A stretch of DNA of 40,254 nucleotides from Verrucomicrobiales bacterium (GCA_024638765.1 JAHEJT010000309.1:1-40254); one strand, 5' to 3'; positions 1 to 8,264 are shown, numbered from the stretch's first letter. Numbers and translations are program-made. The notes: a model not told the origin generated them from the sequence alone.

Positions 1-1
1 G

Positions 2-469
2 CGTTGGGGAAAATACTCCCTCTGGGAGCGGGCCACGCGGGTCAACCTCATCTGGGTGGCACCTGGCGTGACCGTGCCCGGATCGACCAGCGCCAAGCCG
101 GTGAACCTGCTCGACATCTATCCGACCCTCGCCTCCCTGACCGGCTGCGAGCCCCCTGAAAACCAACTGGAAGGGAACGATCTCACCGTCTTGATGAAAG
201 ATCCCGAAGCCGAGTGGGAGAAAACCTCCCTGACCGTCTTCGGCTACAAGAACTACGGTCTTCGATCCGAACGCTACCGCTACATCACCTACGCCGACGG
301 AACCGAGGAACTCTACGATCACGAGAAGGATCGCTGGGAATGGCAGAACCTCGCGGACAATCCGGAATACGCCGAAGTGAAGAAAGCGATGCGCAAAGAA
401 CTTCCCACCCACCACGAGCCCGATGGCGTCACCTATGACCTGCCGGGGCGCAAGCGCAAGGCCCGGTAG
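2..469 (+). CDS. Sulfatase, C-terminal part (5' end outside the window)
   Basis: The frame is open from base 2 to the TAG at 467-469, so about 155 C-terminal residues are seen. The segment RWGKYSLWERATRVNLIW, then NLLDIYPTLASLTG, is the late core of formylglycine-type sulfatases, closest in pattern to iduronate-2-sulfatase or choline-sulfatase-like proteins; LYDHEKDRWEWQNLADNP is the usual sulfatase tail. These enzymes hydrolyse sulfate esters, mostly in the periplasm or outside the cell in PVC bacteria. The CxPxR activation site and the signal peptide lie upstream of the window, so activity cannot be judged. The end is basic (KRKAR). The next gene starts 40 bases downstream on the same strand, so co-transcription is possible. 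The family is clear; the substrate is unknown. Confidence 0.9.
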   Translation, partial: RWGKYSLWERATRVNLIWVAPGVTVPGSTSAKPVNLLDIYPTLASLTGCEPPENQLEGNDLTVLMKDPEAEWEKTSLTVFGYKNYGLRSERYRYITYADGTEELYDHEKDRWEWQNLADNPEYAEVKKAMRKELPTHHEPDGVTYDLPGRKRKAR

Positions 470-509
470 ATCCACGGATTTGTAAGGTAGAAGCACGAAG
501 AACATATAA

Positions 510-2789
510 ATGGAATCATCGAAACTACTCCGCTTTCTCGCAGTGGCGGGAGCGATCATTTTTAGCGCATCCGTCGAGGCCGCTCAACCTGCAGCCGAAG
601 GCCAACGCGGCCAAAAGGGCGGCGTTGAGGCGGCGATTCCGAAGAGCCCGAAGATGCCTGCTGCAACGGATCTCCAATCGCATGGCGTGACAAACGACCA
701 GATCGACTCGCTTTCCGAAATCATGCGTCAGGCTGTCCAGCAAGAGCGGATTGCGGGGGGCTCCTTTCTGGTCGCGCACAAAGGAAAAGTCGTTTTTCGA
801 GAGGCGTTTGGCTATGCCGATCTCGAATCGAAGCGGCCATTCACGACGGAGGAATTGGTTCCGATCGCGTCGGTCTCCAAACCCTTTCTGGCAAGCGTGA
901 TCATGGTCCTGGTCGAACAGGGCAAGTTGAAGTTGGACGATCCGGTGACCCAATACCTGCCGGAGTTCAAGGATATCAGAGTGGAAGGCAGCCGGTCGCC
1001 CGCGCAGCCGATGACCCTTCGTCACCTGCTCTCGCATACCGCCGGCTTCTGGGGGAACAAGCAAATCACTCCTGAGAAGATGGATCTGATCCGCAATTTC
1101 GAGCGCCCCCTGGCCGAAGCGGTCAAAGGCATCGCGGAGTACGATCTCTTGTACGAGCCGGGAACGAAATTCACTTACTCCGGCAGCGGATATTGTGTGG
1201 CGGGTCGTGTCGCGGAAGTCGCTCTTGGCCAGTCGCTCGAGGAGATTGCGCAGGACGCCCTGTTTCGTCCCCTTGGTCTGAATCGCACGACCTTTTTGCC
1301 CTCGAAAGAAGTAAGAGAGACGGTGCCATCACGATATCTGAGACAAGGCGGGAAGCTGGACAAGCAACGTTCCATGGCGGAGGTCGAAGACTTCCGCTTC
1401 ATCCTGCCGGGGGGATCGCTGTTCACAACCTTAGATGATATGGCAGTGTTCGGGCAGATGCATCTGAACGATGGCGTCTACAACGGAAAGCGAATCCTTT
1501 CCGAAGAGTCTGTCACCGAGATGCGGCGACTACAGTCACCTGACAGACCTAAGAGGACCTACGGATTGGGATGGTTCCGGGGCGACGTTTCAAAGTCCGG
1601 CCTGGGCGATCTCGTTTTTCACAGTGGCGCGTTGGGGGCGTGTCTACGAATTGACCGGAGCAGGGAGGCGGTCTGCGTCTTTCTCGTTCATCAGTCTTCA
1701 GCTCAAACCGTGGACCAGCCAAACAAGCTTTTTGAACAAGTCGACAAGATGTTTCCGGTAGCGAAATCCCTGCCTGATGGCCCCTCCCAAGCCAAAGGAC
1801 AGGCAAGTGTTGGCGAAGCCCCGGCTCCGACGGGAGAGGTCGCGCCAAAATGGAAGACGACGGGTCTGCAGCAGGCAAACAGCATGGGGGCCGGCGAAGC
1901 GGAGATACCGAAAAGCGGGAAGTTTTGTGTTTTCGTCCTGATGGGACAATCCAACATGGCAGGCGCCGCGCGGGCGGCCGAGTTGGAGGCGCCTTACACC
2001 GATAAACACGACCGCATCCGAATCTGGGCCAACGGGAGGTGGGAATACTTTGTTCCGACCCAGCGGTTCGGGCCGGGCGTATCGATGGCGCGTGAGCTTG
2101 CCGAACTCTGGCCGGACGACACGATCGGCATCATCAAGGTGGCAAGCGGCGGGACGGGGATACGTGGGTTCGAGAAGAACTGGTCCTTTGAGCGGGCCGA
2201 CCTCACCTTCGACGGGAAGAAGGGATCCCTCTACCTGGACCTCATGAACGCCGTCACCGAAGCCAGGCGCATTTCCGATCCGGAGTTCTGCGGCTTCGTC
2301 TGGAAGCAGGGCGCCGCCGACGGAACCAAGAAGGTTCTCGCCGACGAGTATTTCGATACCTTCAAACAACTCGTCGCAGACCTGCGCTCCGACCTTGATA
2401 CCCCGGACCTGCCGGTCTTCATTCCGTCTAACTTGAGTGACGAGGACTTGCTCAAAGCGATTCTGGCCGGGACGAACGACCAAGACGTAGCCAAAGCGAA
2501 GGATTCGGCGGGCAAAGCTCTCGAGAATGACGAGGACTTGCTTGGGGTTCTCCTTTCCTACCTGCAGGAAAACGGTTCGTTGAAGGCGTTTGGCAAACGT
2601 CGCTACATCGGAACCGTCATCACGGCGCAGAACCGGGCCGGTCGCGAGATCCCCAACGCGACCACCATCTACCCCGGCGACTTGCCCCGCATCGGAAACG
2701 GCGACAACCACATCAACGCCGAGGGCCAGCTCATGCTCGGGAAGATCACGGCTTCCGCGGTGGAGGATTTTTACAAAGTCAAAAAGTAG
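510..2789 (+). CDS. Secreted serine hydrolase (beta-lactamase/penicillin-binding fold) fused to a SASA-type carbohydrate esterase
   Basis: 759 residues. A signal peptide covers about residues 1-24. Domain 1 (about 60-415) is a class C beta-lactamase-like serine hydrolase: SxxK at S121-VSK124, Tyr motif YSGSGY at 223-228 (the usual YxN asparagine is G225), and HSG at 371-373 in the KTG-equivalent place. A linker of about 50 residues rich in Ala, Pro and Gly follows. Domain 2 (about 470-757) is a SASA/DUF303 carbohydrate acetylesterase: GQSNMAG at 479-485 with nucleophile S481, and the C-terminal D732-N-H734 pair. A segment with two similar EDLL-containing stretches (about 644-680) lies inside domain 2. 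In the families, domain 1 cleaves esters or peptides and domain 2 removes acetyl groups from sugars or sialic acids. No Shine-Dalgarno is visible; the ATG precedes a good signal peptide. The fusion is unusual, the fold calls are secure. Confidence 0.9.
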   Translation: MESSKLLRFLAVAGAIIFSASVEAAQPAAEGQRGQKGGVEAAIPKSPKMPAATDLQSHGVTNDQIDSLSEIMRQAVQQERIAGGSFLVAHKGKVVFREAFGYADLESKRPFTTEELVPIASVSKPFLASVIMVLVEQGKLKLDDPVTQYLPEFKDIRVEGSRSPAQPMTLRHLLSHTAGFWGNKQITPEKMDLIRNFERPLAEAVKGIAEYDLLYEPGTKFTYSGSGYCVAGRVAEVALGQSLEEIAQDALFRPLGLNRTTFLPSKEVRETVPSRYLRQGGKLDKQRSMAEVEDFRFILPGGSLFTTLDDMAVFGQMHLNDGVYNGKRILSEESVTEMRRLQSPDRPKRTYGLGWFRGDVSKSGLGDLVFHSGALGACLRIDRSREAVCVFLVHQSSAQTVDQPNKLFEQVDKMFPVAKSLPDGPSQAKGQASVGEAPAPTGEVAPKWKTTGLQQANSMGAGEAEIPKSGKFCVFVLMGQSNMAGAARAAELEAPYTDKHDRIRIWANGRWEYFVPTQRFGPGVSMARELAELWPDDTIGIIKVASGGTGIRGFEKNWSFERADLTFDGKKGSLYLDLMNAVTEARRISDPEFCGFVWKQGAADGTKKVLADEYFDTFKQLVADLRSDLDTPDLPVFIPSNLSDEDLLKAILAGTNDQDVAKAKDSAGKALENDEDLLGVLLSYLQENGSLKAFGKRRYIGTVITAQNRAGREIPNATTIYPGDLPRIGNGDNHINAEGQLMLGKITASAVEDFYKVKK

Positions 2790-2813
2790 CACACATCATC
2801 GAGGCGGCTCCTT

Positions 2814-2954
2814 GGAGTGCGGCGGCTTGACGCCGCTTTTTCTCCGGGGCGGCTCGACGCCACGCTTCTCACTGCATGACACATTTCTTCAAATACCCAG
2901 CCCCGACGGCGCCAGGCCGCCGTCCCCAAGAGCGGTGTCAAGCCACCGCACTCC
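2814..2954. repeat. GGAGTGC-bounded palindromic element, copy 1
   Basis: The element begins GGAGTGCGGCGGCTTGACGC and ends with the inverted form, GTCAAGCCACCGCACTCC. Each arm has its own short hairpins (GCGGC...GCCGC type). The same arrangement recurs at 16828-16969, and half of it at 17106-17144. It lies between two + strand genes. The structure fits a REPIN, that is two REP sequences in inverted orientation. No transposase is nearby, so mobility is inferred from the copies alone. Confidence 0.8.
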
Positions 2955-3063
2955 AAATTCTTGCAACACCACATGGTCTTGCCATGAGAAAGACGGCAGT
3001 ATAAGTCAAACTTTGATAGCCTCCCCGGCGGAGCTGGGGGATTTCCTATTGGATATTAACGTC

Positions 3064-4740
3064 ATGCGAATTCATCTACCCCTCACGGCACTGGCCCTGT
3101 TGATCACGCCTCTCTCTGCCCCCGCGCAGAATCAGCGTGGCCCGAAGCCCGCCGTTTCCCCCGAGACCCTCGCTCTCTACGAGCCCGGTGAATTCAAAGG
3201 CGTGAAGTACCGCCTGATGAAGCCCATCGACTTCGATCCGGAGAAAACTTACCCACTCATCCTCAGCCTCCACGGCGCCGGCGGACGCGGCACAAACAAC
3301 ATCAAGAACCTCCGCAACTGGAACGAGTGGCTCACCGACGAAGCACTTCGCCGCAAGCATCCCTGCTTTGTCCTTGCCCCCCAGTCGCCCACCTCCTGGT
3401 TCGACCCCTCCTCCGAGCACGGGCTCCTGCCCGAGCCGGGCTCGGTGAGCCTTGAAGACTTACCCGAGGGCATGCGCAAGTTCGCCCATCGCAGCCTCGA
3501 TCTCGCCGCCGAAGTCGCCGAGAACCCCGATGATCCGCGCCTCAAAGAGGGTGTCCTCGGCAAGGTTCTCGAATACATCGACACCGAGCTCACCGTGAAA
3601 TACAAGATCGACGCCGACCGCGTCTACTGCCTCGGCCATTCCATGGGCGGCGCGGGAACCTTTACGGCGGTTTATCAACATCCCAATCGCTTCGCCGCCG
3701 CCATCCCCTCGGCCGGAATTTTCTTTCCCTGGCTCGACGCCGGCCGTATTGCGGACGTGCCCCTCTGGATCTTCCACGGCAACGACGACAAGGTCGTCAA
3801 TTACGTCGGCTCACGAAATCCCTTCGAACGCCTTCAAAGACTCGGAGCCAACACCAAGCTTACCACTGTCACCGGCGTCGGTCACGCCGCCACCCTCTCC
3901 TTCAACTACACCGGCGACGATCCTGAAAAAGGCTACCTCACGGAATACGCCTCGGATCGCCCGGATAAAACCGACGATGTCTGGGATTGGCTCTTCCGGC
4001 AGAAGCGCTCGGGGATGACGGTAGACACGGCACTGAACGAGACGCTCTCGGAGATTAACGATCGATTTGAGAACACCGAGGTTCAACTCATCGAGTGGCC
4101 TGACAAGCTCCAGAGGAAACTCGGGAACCTGAAAGAAATAGCCTTCGTCGCCTATCCCGCCAAGAAACCAAAAGGCAAAATGCCCTTATTGATTTCGCTG
4201 CATGGCGCAGGAGGCAAAAAGCTGACCGTGGAGCAACAGCTCGCCCGATCCGCGGAAGTCAAGGGACTCGGGTTGGCGGAGCTCGCGGGAAAGGATCTGA
4301 TTTTTCTGGAGCCTAATTCCTCAGACAGCTGGGACGCTGCTTCGCTCAATTCGATGCTGGACCACGTGTTGAAGACCCATGACGACATCGACGAAAACCG
4401 CATCTATGTGATGGGCCACAGCATGGGCGGTTGGGGAACCTGGGCCTGGATCAACGAATCGCCCGATCGATTTGCGGCGGCTGCCCCCTGCGGGTTTCCC
4501 GCCGATGAAACGGGTGATCCAGCACTTCTGGTGAACTTGCCGATATGGGGCATGGCGGGTGGAGACGACGGGACAAGAACGGCAGGCGTCAAACGGATGG
4601 TGGAACGCTTGAGGGCGGCGGGGAATGGGAAGGTGAAGCACACGGAGTTCGCGGGGGCGAATCATAGTGAAGGGAACGCCGCGGTTTTCAGTTCGGTGGA
4701 GTTGGTGGATTGGATGCTCGGGTTTTCAAAGAGGGATTAA
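3064..4740 (+). CDS. Secreted protein with two tandem alpha/beta hydrolase (esterase/depolymerase-like) domains
   Basis: 558 residues from the ATG at 3064, chosen because it directly precedes a signal peptide (about 1-21, ending APAQ). The frame is open further upstream, but that part runs through repeat DNA. Domain 1 (about 45-315) has LSLHGAGG for the oxyanion region, G191-HSMGG with S193, HGNDD at 238-242 and a histidine at H274. Domain 2 (about 355-558) repeats the plan: LISLHGAGG, GHSMGG at 451-456 with S453, GGDDG at 499-503 and H534. Both nucleophile elbows are intact, so both domains may be active. The fold fits PHB depolymerase/feruloyl- or acetyl-xylan-esterase-like enzymes. The second domain is shorter. 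Tandem duplication inside one chain is the notable feature; the substrate is unknown. Confidence 0.9.
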   Translation: MRIHLPLTALALLITPLSAPAQNQRGPKPAVSPETLALYEPGEFKGVKYRLMKPIDFDPEKTYPLILSLHGAGGRGTNNIKNLRNWNEWLTDEALRRKHPCFVLAPQSPTSWFDPSSEHGLLPEPGSVSLEDLPEGMRKFAHRSLDLAAEVAENPDDPRLKEGVLGKVLEYIDTELTVKYKIDADRVYCLGHSMGGAGTFTAVYQHPNRFAAAIPSAGIFFPWLDAGRIADVPLWIFHGNDDKVVNYVGSRNPFERLQRLGANTKLTTVTGVGHAATLSFNYTGDDPEKGYLTEYASDRPDKTDDVWDWLFRQKRSGMTVDTALNETLSEINDRFENTEVQLIEWPDKLQRKLGNLKEIAFVAYPAKKPKGKMPLLISLHGAGGKKLTVEQQLARSAEVKGLGLAELAGKDLIFLEPNSSDSWDAASLNSMLDHVLKTHDDIDENRIYVMGHSMGGWGTWAWINESPDRFAAAAPCGFPADETGDPALLVNLPIWGMAGGDDGTRTAGVKRMVERLRAAGNGKVKHTEFAGANHSEGNAAVFSSVELVDWMLGFSKRD

Positions 4741-4811
4741 GTTGCAACCCCCCGGCGCCGAAACGAAATACGTGTACCAGGTGGAGTTCTTCGTGGATCA
4801 GTTGCTGGAGA

Positions 4812-4883
4812 AGTAGATTCGAGTGGCACTCGAATTTTTGGGGCTTTAGAACCCCAATGTCTTCGACTGCCAGTCGAAGCTAC
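4812..4883. repeat. Double-hairpin repeat with AGTAG/CTAC ends (REPIN-like)
   Basis: The order is AGTAG, hairpin ATTCGAGTGGCACTCGAAT, a linker containing TTGGGG...CCCCAA as a further stem (4838-4857), hairpin CTTCGACTG-C-CAGTCGAAG (4861-4879), then CTAC. This is the same plan as 6876-6941 and 38076-38142, with different stem sequences. It lies between convergent genes (the esterase ending at 4740 and the sulfatase ending at 4915), so it could also act as a bidirectional transcription stop. About 20 codons open just before it (4744-4816) were not recognised as anything. Confidence 0.75.
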
Positions 4884-4914
4884 GGCTTAACGACCTCCTG
4901 GTTGAGGCGCCTCA

Positions 4915-6543
4915 TCATTCTGACCGTGGATACTCCGCAGGGTTGTATTCCGGATTCGGCTCCATCATTTTCGCCTTCACGCTCTTGCGCCAGGCGTGGA
5001 GCTTTTTCCGAAGCTCCTCGGCCACGGCAGGATTGGCGGAGGCCAGATTGCGCTGCTCCCCAGGATCCTTGGCCAGGTTAAACAACTGCACCGTGCCGTT
5101 CTCAAAATATTCGATCAACTTGTAGTCCCCATCCCGAATCGCCCCGGCAGGACTTTGCATGCCGTGGTTGCTGTAGTGCGGGAAATGCCAGAAAATCGGC
5201 GCGCGTTCGAATGGCTCACCCTTTAGCGCGGTCACGAAACTCTGCCCATCCGGCGTCTCTCCGGGTTGGCCGATCATCTCCAGAATCGTCGAGTAGAAAT
5301 CCGTGCTCATGACGTGTTCCTCGACCACGCTGCCCGGCTTCGAATGACCCGGCCACTTCACGATCATCGGCACGCGCACGCCGCCCTCGTAAAGCCAGCC
5401 CTTGGCCCCGCGCAAGGGGAGACAGGAAGTGGCATAAGCTTTGTCGACATTTTCCTCGGGAACGACGCGCTGCGGATTGCCCACGTTGATCGCAGCCATC
5501 CCGCCGTTGTCCGAGAAGAAGATCACGATCGTGTCCTCCTCGATTTCCAACTCTTCGAGCTTCGCCACGATACGGCCCAAGCTCTCATCGACGCTCTCCA
5601 CCATCGCAGCGAACTCGATGTTATCCTGTTTCTGCCGAATCTTGATCGTGCCGCGGGGCAATACCCCGTGCCGCGCAAACGCGGGCGTGTCGATCAACTC
5701 GGCCAATTCTTCTTTGGTGGGGTTGTCGGGATTGTCCGGATTTCCTTCGAGGATGAAATCGGGCGCATCCGACTTTTCCATCGCCGCCAGTTTTTCAGTG
5801 TATTTCTCCACCAAATCCGCGCGCCCCTCGATCGGGTCGTGCACCGCAAAATGCGACATGTAGAGGAAGAAGTGCTGGCGGGCTTTGCCCTGAGTTTTCA
5901 GTTTCAAGTTTTCAGTTTCAAGCGAATCAATCCAGGCCAGGGCTTCGTCGGTGATGCGGTCGGTCAGATAGTCGCCTTCTTTGCTCTCAAATGTTTTCAT
6001 CCCGAACGGCCCATGAAAGGTGCGCCAGTTGGAGGGCACGTCGGGGATGTGAATATCAAAACCGTGTGCCGTCGGATCGGATGGCTTCTTTCCAAGATGC
6101 CACTTGCCGAAAATGCCCGTCGCATAACCGAGTTCCTTCAACTTCTCCGCGATGGTGACTTCTTCGTAGGGCAGGTGCTGGTTGATGACCGCGTTCTTCA
6201 GTCGCTGAAACGGAAAATCGCGCCGTCCCGCCAGCCAATCCGTCAGGTTCAGCCTCGCCGGATATTTCCCGGTCAGGATGCTCGCCCGCGTTGGCGAGCA
6301 CACGTGGCAGGCGGCGTAGGCGTTGGTGAACTTGACGCCCTCCTCGGCGAGTTGATCGATGTTCGGCGTATCGTAAAAGTCACTGCCAAAACAACCGACA
6401 TCGCTCCAACCGAGATCGTCGACGAGGAAGAAGACGACGTTCGGCAAGCGTGACGCTTGACCATGATGCGGCGGAGCCGCGGAGGTTGCGATCGGCGATA
6501 GAAGCAGCAGCAATGCGACCGCCACATATTTCTTAATCTTCAC
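4915..6543 (-). CDS. Secreted formylglycine sulfatase (arylsulfatase A-like)
   Basis: 542 residues if translation starts at the GTG at 6543, chosen because it gives a compact signal peptide (MKIKKYVAVALLLLL...SAA); the open frame extends further up, into palindromic repeats. Core motifs: PNVVFFLVDDLGWSD with metal ligands D42 and D43, activation site C82-S-P-T-R86 in a CxPxR motif, GKWHLG, and SDNGG. The active cysteine must be converted to formylglycine by a maturase; none that looks active is in the window. The region ahead of the FFLYMSHFAVHD strand contains an insertion, ENLKLKTQG, encoded by two exact copies of a 14-bp repeat. The tail LFNLAKDPGEQRNLA is typical. The protein probably removes sulfate from a polysaccharide in the periplasm or outside. 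The next gene upstream (6972-8264) is on the same strand but separated by repeats. Confidence 0.93.
   Translation of the reverse strand: MKIKKYVAVALLLLLSPIATSAAPPHHGQASRLPNVVFFLVDDLGWSDVGCFGSDFYDTPNIDQLAEEGVKFTNAYAACHVCSPTRASILTGKYPARLNLTDWLAGRRDFPFQRLKNAVINQHLPYEEVTIAEKLKELGYATGIFGKWHLGKKPSDPTAHGFDIHIPDVPSNWRTFHGPFGMKTFESKEGDYLTDRITDEALAWIDSLETENLKLKTQGKARQHFFLYMSHFAVHDPIEGRADLVEKYTEKLAAMEKSDAPDFILEGNPDNPDNPTKEELAELIDTPAFARHGVLPRGTIKIRQKQDNIEFAAMVESVDESLGRIVAKLEELEIEEDTIVIFFSDNGGMAAINVGNPQRVVPEENVDKAYATSCLPLRGAKGWLYEGGVRVPMIVKWPGHSKPGSVVEEHVMSTDFYSTILEMIGQPGETPDGQSFVTALKGEPFERAPIFWHFPHYSNHGMQSPAGAIRDGDYKLIEYFENGTVQLFNLAKDPGEQRNLASANPAVAEELRKKLHAWRKSVKAKMMEPNPEYNPAEYPRSE
5894..5921. repeat. 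Exact 14-bp direct repeat inside the sulfatase gene
   Basis: GTTTTCAGTTTCAA occurs twice head to tail (5894-5907, 5908-5921). It encodes the polar stretch ENLKLKT in a loop of the sulfatase, just before the FFLYMSH strand. The unit is not a multiple of three, yet the reading frame is kept across the whole. Confidence 0.9.
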
Positions 6544-6563
6544 CTTACTCTTAATCTTAATCC
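6532..6563 (-). repeat. Degenerate ATTAAG hexamer tract at the sulfatase start
   Basis: On the - strand the bases read GGATTAAGATTAAGAGTAAG and continue as GTGAAGATTAAG, a run of six-base units close to ATTAAG. It spans the proposed GTG start of the sulfatase and would encode alternating Lys/Ile/Ser at the N terminus. Similar tracts are at 16731-16764 (- strand, start of a sulfatase stub) and 17051-17079 (+ strand, no gene). Confidence 0.8.
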
Positions 6564-6600
6564 CTCTCTTCTGAAATCCCAACGGGATTCCACACCAAAG

Positions 6601-6823
6601 CCCAGGGTTGCGATGCAATGCATCGCCTACCCTGGGGTACGTCAATAAAAGCGTGACAACCCTGAAGGGGTTGCATCACCGGCGGGATCGGGATTGTGCA
6701 ACCCCTTCAGGGTTGGTGGATTGGTTTAATCGACACCCAGGGTAGGTCGTTGCTCCCGCCTTCGCTCCGCTACGGCGCGGCACGCCCAACCCTGGGCTGA
6801 GGGATGAAACGCCGTTGGCGTTT
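6601..6823. repeat. Cluster of four palindromic repeats upstream of the sulfatase
   Basis: Four palindromes lie in a row. First, 6601-6636: CCCAGGGTTGCGATGCA facing ATGCATCGCCTACCCTGGG. Second, 6657-6675 and 6697-6715: perfect 19-bp inverted arms, CAACCCTGAAGGGGTTGCA. Third, 6736-6796: CCCAGGGTAGG facing CAACCCTGGG, bounded by the same six bases as the first. Fourth, 6807-6823: AAACGCC-GTT-GGCGTTT. The cluster fills the gap between two - strand genes, and may end the upstream transcript or carry the sulfatase promoter; no promoter could be placed. Confidence 0.8.
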
Positions 6824-6875
6824 ACGAATAGTGGAGTATTGATTGCAGGAGGCGCTTCAGCTCACGCAAACCGAT

Positions 6876-6941
6876 AGTAGCACGCACACTCCGTGTGCCG
6901 TAGCCTTTTTCGCTGACGGCACACGGAGTGTGCCTGCTACT
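6876..6941. repeat. Double-hairpin repeat with AGTAGC/GCTACT-like ends (REPIN-like, possible terminator)
   Basis: Two 25-base arms (6876-6900, 6917-6941) are inverted copies with one mismatch and are separated by a 16-base loop containing TTTTT. Each arm holds its own hairpin, CACAC-TCC-GTGTG. It lies 30 bases downstream of the stop of the - strand oxidoreductase gene, so it can fold in that transcript's 3' end. The plan matches 4812-4883 and 38076-38142. Confidence 0.85.
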
Positions 6942-6971
6942 TTGGCGACCACGGGCTATTTGAGATCAGTC

Positions 6972-8264
6972 CTAAACCGTGTAGGGAGCGCGCCGCTCGT
7001 AGGTGCGGAAGGCATTGGCCTCGGCGTCGTCGCCGAAGTCCTCGGTCTCCGGATTGAAGGTCACCTTGCGGCCGAGCTTCCAGCTGATCGCAGCCGCGAA
7101 GCAGGCCATGTGTCCGTAGCGCACCGCGGTCGAGTTACAAACCGGTTGCTCACGGGTCTTCACGCAATCGAGGAAGTTGCGGGCGTGGTAGAGCGGATCG
7201 GTGCCGTAGATCTGGTCGGCAGGATGGCTTGCGATCAGCTCGGGATCGCTGCATTCGATGGCATCAAAATCCGCGGCTTCGACCCAGCCTTCGTCGCCCA
7301 CAAAGCGCACCGGGCAGCTGCCCAGGTCATCGATCCACTCGCCGATGCCGTCGCGCGAGGAGAGCCGCATCACCAGCTTGGTCCCATTGGCGTACTTGGC
7401 GTGAATCAGGCCATCGGATTCGGCTTCGAATTCGATCGGTGTCGTTCCGTCGGCGCCGGCGGCCCACTGGCAGAGGTCGATGGTGTGGGATCCCCACTCG
7501 GGCAGTCTCCATGCGGAATACAGCCCCTTGTGGTTTCTCCAGCGACTTCTCTTGCAGTACTCTTCGTTGAAGTCCATCCAGGGCGCGGGCCCAAGCCACT
7601 TGTCCCAGTTGATCACTTCCGGATCCGGCTCGGGTTGCGCCGGCAACGGTTCCAGGTATTCCTGCAACTCGAGGATGCCGGCGTGCACCTCGGTGATGTT
7701 CCCCAGTTTCCCGGTCTGGGCGAGCTTGGCCGCAAGCTGGAAGTTGGGGACGCTTCGTCGCTGCGTTCCGGCCTGGAAGACTCGGCCTTCCTTCTTGATG
7801 GTGTCGTCCAGCTCCTGGCACTCCTGGATATTCATCGCGCAGGGCTTTTCACAATAGATGTCCTTGCCCGCGCGCGCGGCCAGGATGGATGCCGTCGTAT
7901 GCCAGCGGTCGCCCGTCGCGATGATGACCGCGTCGATATCATCGCGTTCGAGGACGCCGGACATGTCGTCGTACTTCACGCAATCGGTATTCTCGTACTT
8001 GCGGTCCGCCAGGCGCTTGATGATCTCGCTGCGCTCCGCCTGTGGATCGGCGATCGCAATGAACTGGCAGTCGTCGTGCGCAAAGAACGCTTCGAGGACC
8101 TTGCGGCCGCGCGGGCCGAGTCCAATGCCTCCCAGGACCAGCCGATTGCTGGGAGCGACGCTCCCGTCTCTACCGAGCGCACTGGCCGGGATAATGGTGG
8201 GCATGCCGATTGCGGCAACGGCAGCGGTTTTCAGGAACTTACGGCGGGTCGTTTTGGTGCTCAT
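6972..8264 (-). CDS. Tat-exported Gfo/Idh/MocA family oxidoreductase
   Basis: 430 residues. The N terminus TTRRKFLKTAAVAAIG is a twin-arginine export signal, so the protein is expected to fold with its cofactor in the cytoplasm and act in the periplasm. The Rossmann region has GIGLGPRG at 46-53 (NAD(P) binding), and C138-E-K-P141 is the family's EKP motif with the likely catalytic lysine. GSHTIDL (259-265) in the C-terminal domain carries the usual histidine. The C terminus (RTYERRAPYTV) resembles the secreted PVC subgroup. Family members oxidise or reduce sugars, inositols and related polyols; the substrate here cannot be told. It begins with a plain ATG at 8264. A 290-base gap to the divergent gene at 8555 should hold both promoters. 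Confidence 0.93.
   Translation of the reverse strand: MSTKTTRRKFLKTAAVAAIGMPTIIPASALGRDGSVAPSNRLVLGGIGLGPRGRKVLEAFFAHDDCQFIAIADPQAERSEIIKRLADRKYENTDCVKYDDMSGVLERDDIDAVIIATGDRWHTTASILAARAGKDIYCEKPCAMNIQECQELDDTIKKEGRVFQAGTQRRSVPNFQLAAKLAQTGKLGNITEVHAGILELQEYLEPLPAQPEPDPEVINWDKWLGPAPWMDFNEEYCKRSRWRNHKGLYSAWRLPEWGSHTIDLCQWAAGADGTTPIEFEAESDGLIHAKYANGTKLVMRLSSRDGIGEWIDDLGSCPVRFVGDEGWVEAADFDAIECSDPELIASHPADQIYGTDPLYHARNFLDCVKTREQPVCNSTAVRYGHMACFAAAISWKLGRKVTFNPETEDFGDDAEANAFRTYERRAPYTV

Noticed and set aside
1698-2792. 364-codon open frame on the - strand
   Set aside because: Antisense to the SASA domain, whose catalytic motifs lie on the + strand.
2590-3063. N-terminal extension of the tandem hydrolase frame
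   Set aside because: It overlaps the previous gene and runs through a palindromic repeat; the signal peptide begins at 3064.
4744-4816. About 24 open codons ending before the AGTAG element (KYVYQVEFFVDQLLEK)
   Set aside because: The composition is protein-like and could be a gene remnant, but there is no start and no family I recognise.
5266-6453. 395-codon open frame on the + strand
   Set aside because: Antisense to the sulfatase core; composition typical of a complement frame.
6544-6645. N-terminal extension of the 4915-6543 sulfatase
   Set aside because: It translates a palindromic repeat and would bury the signal peptide.
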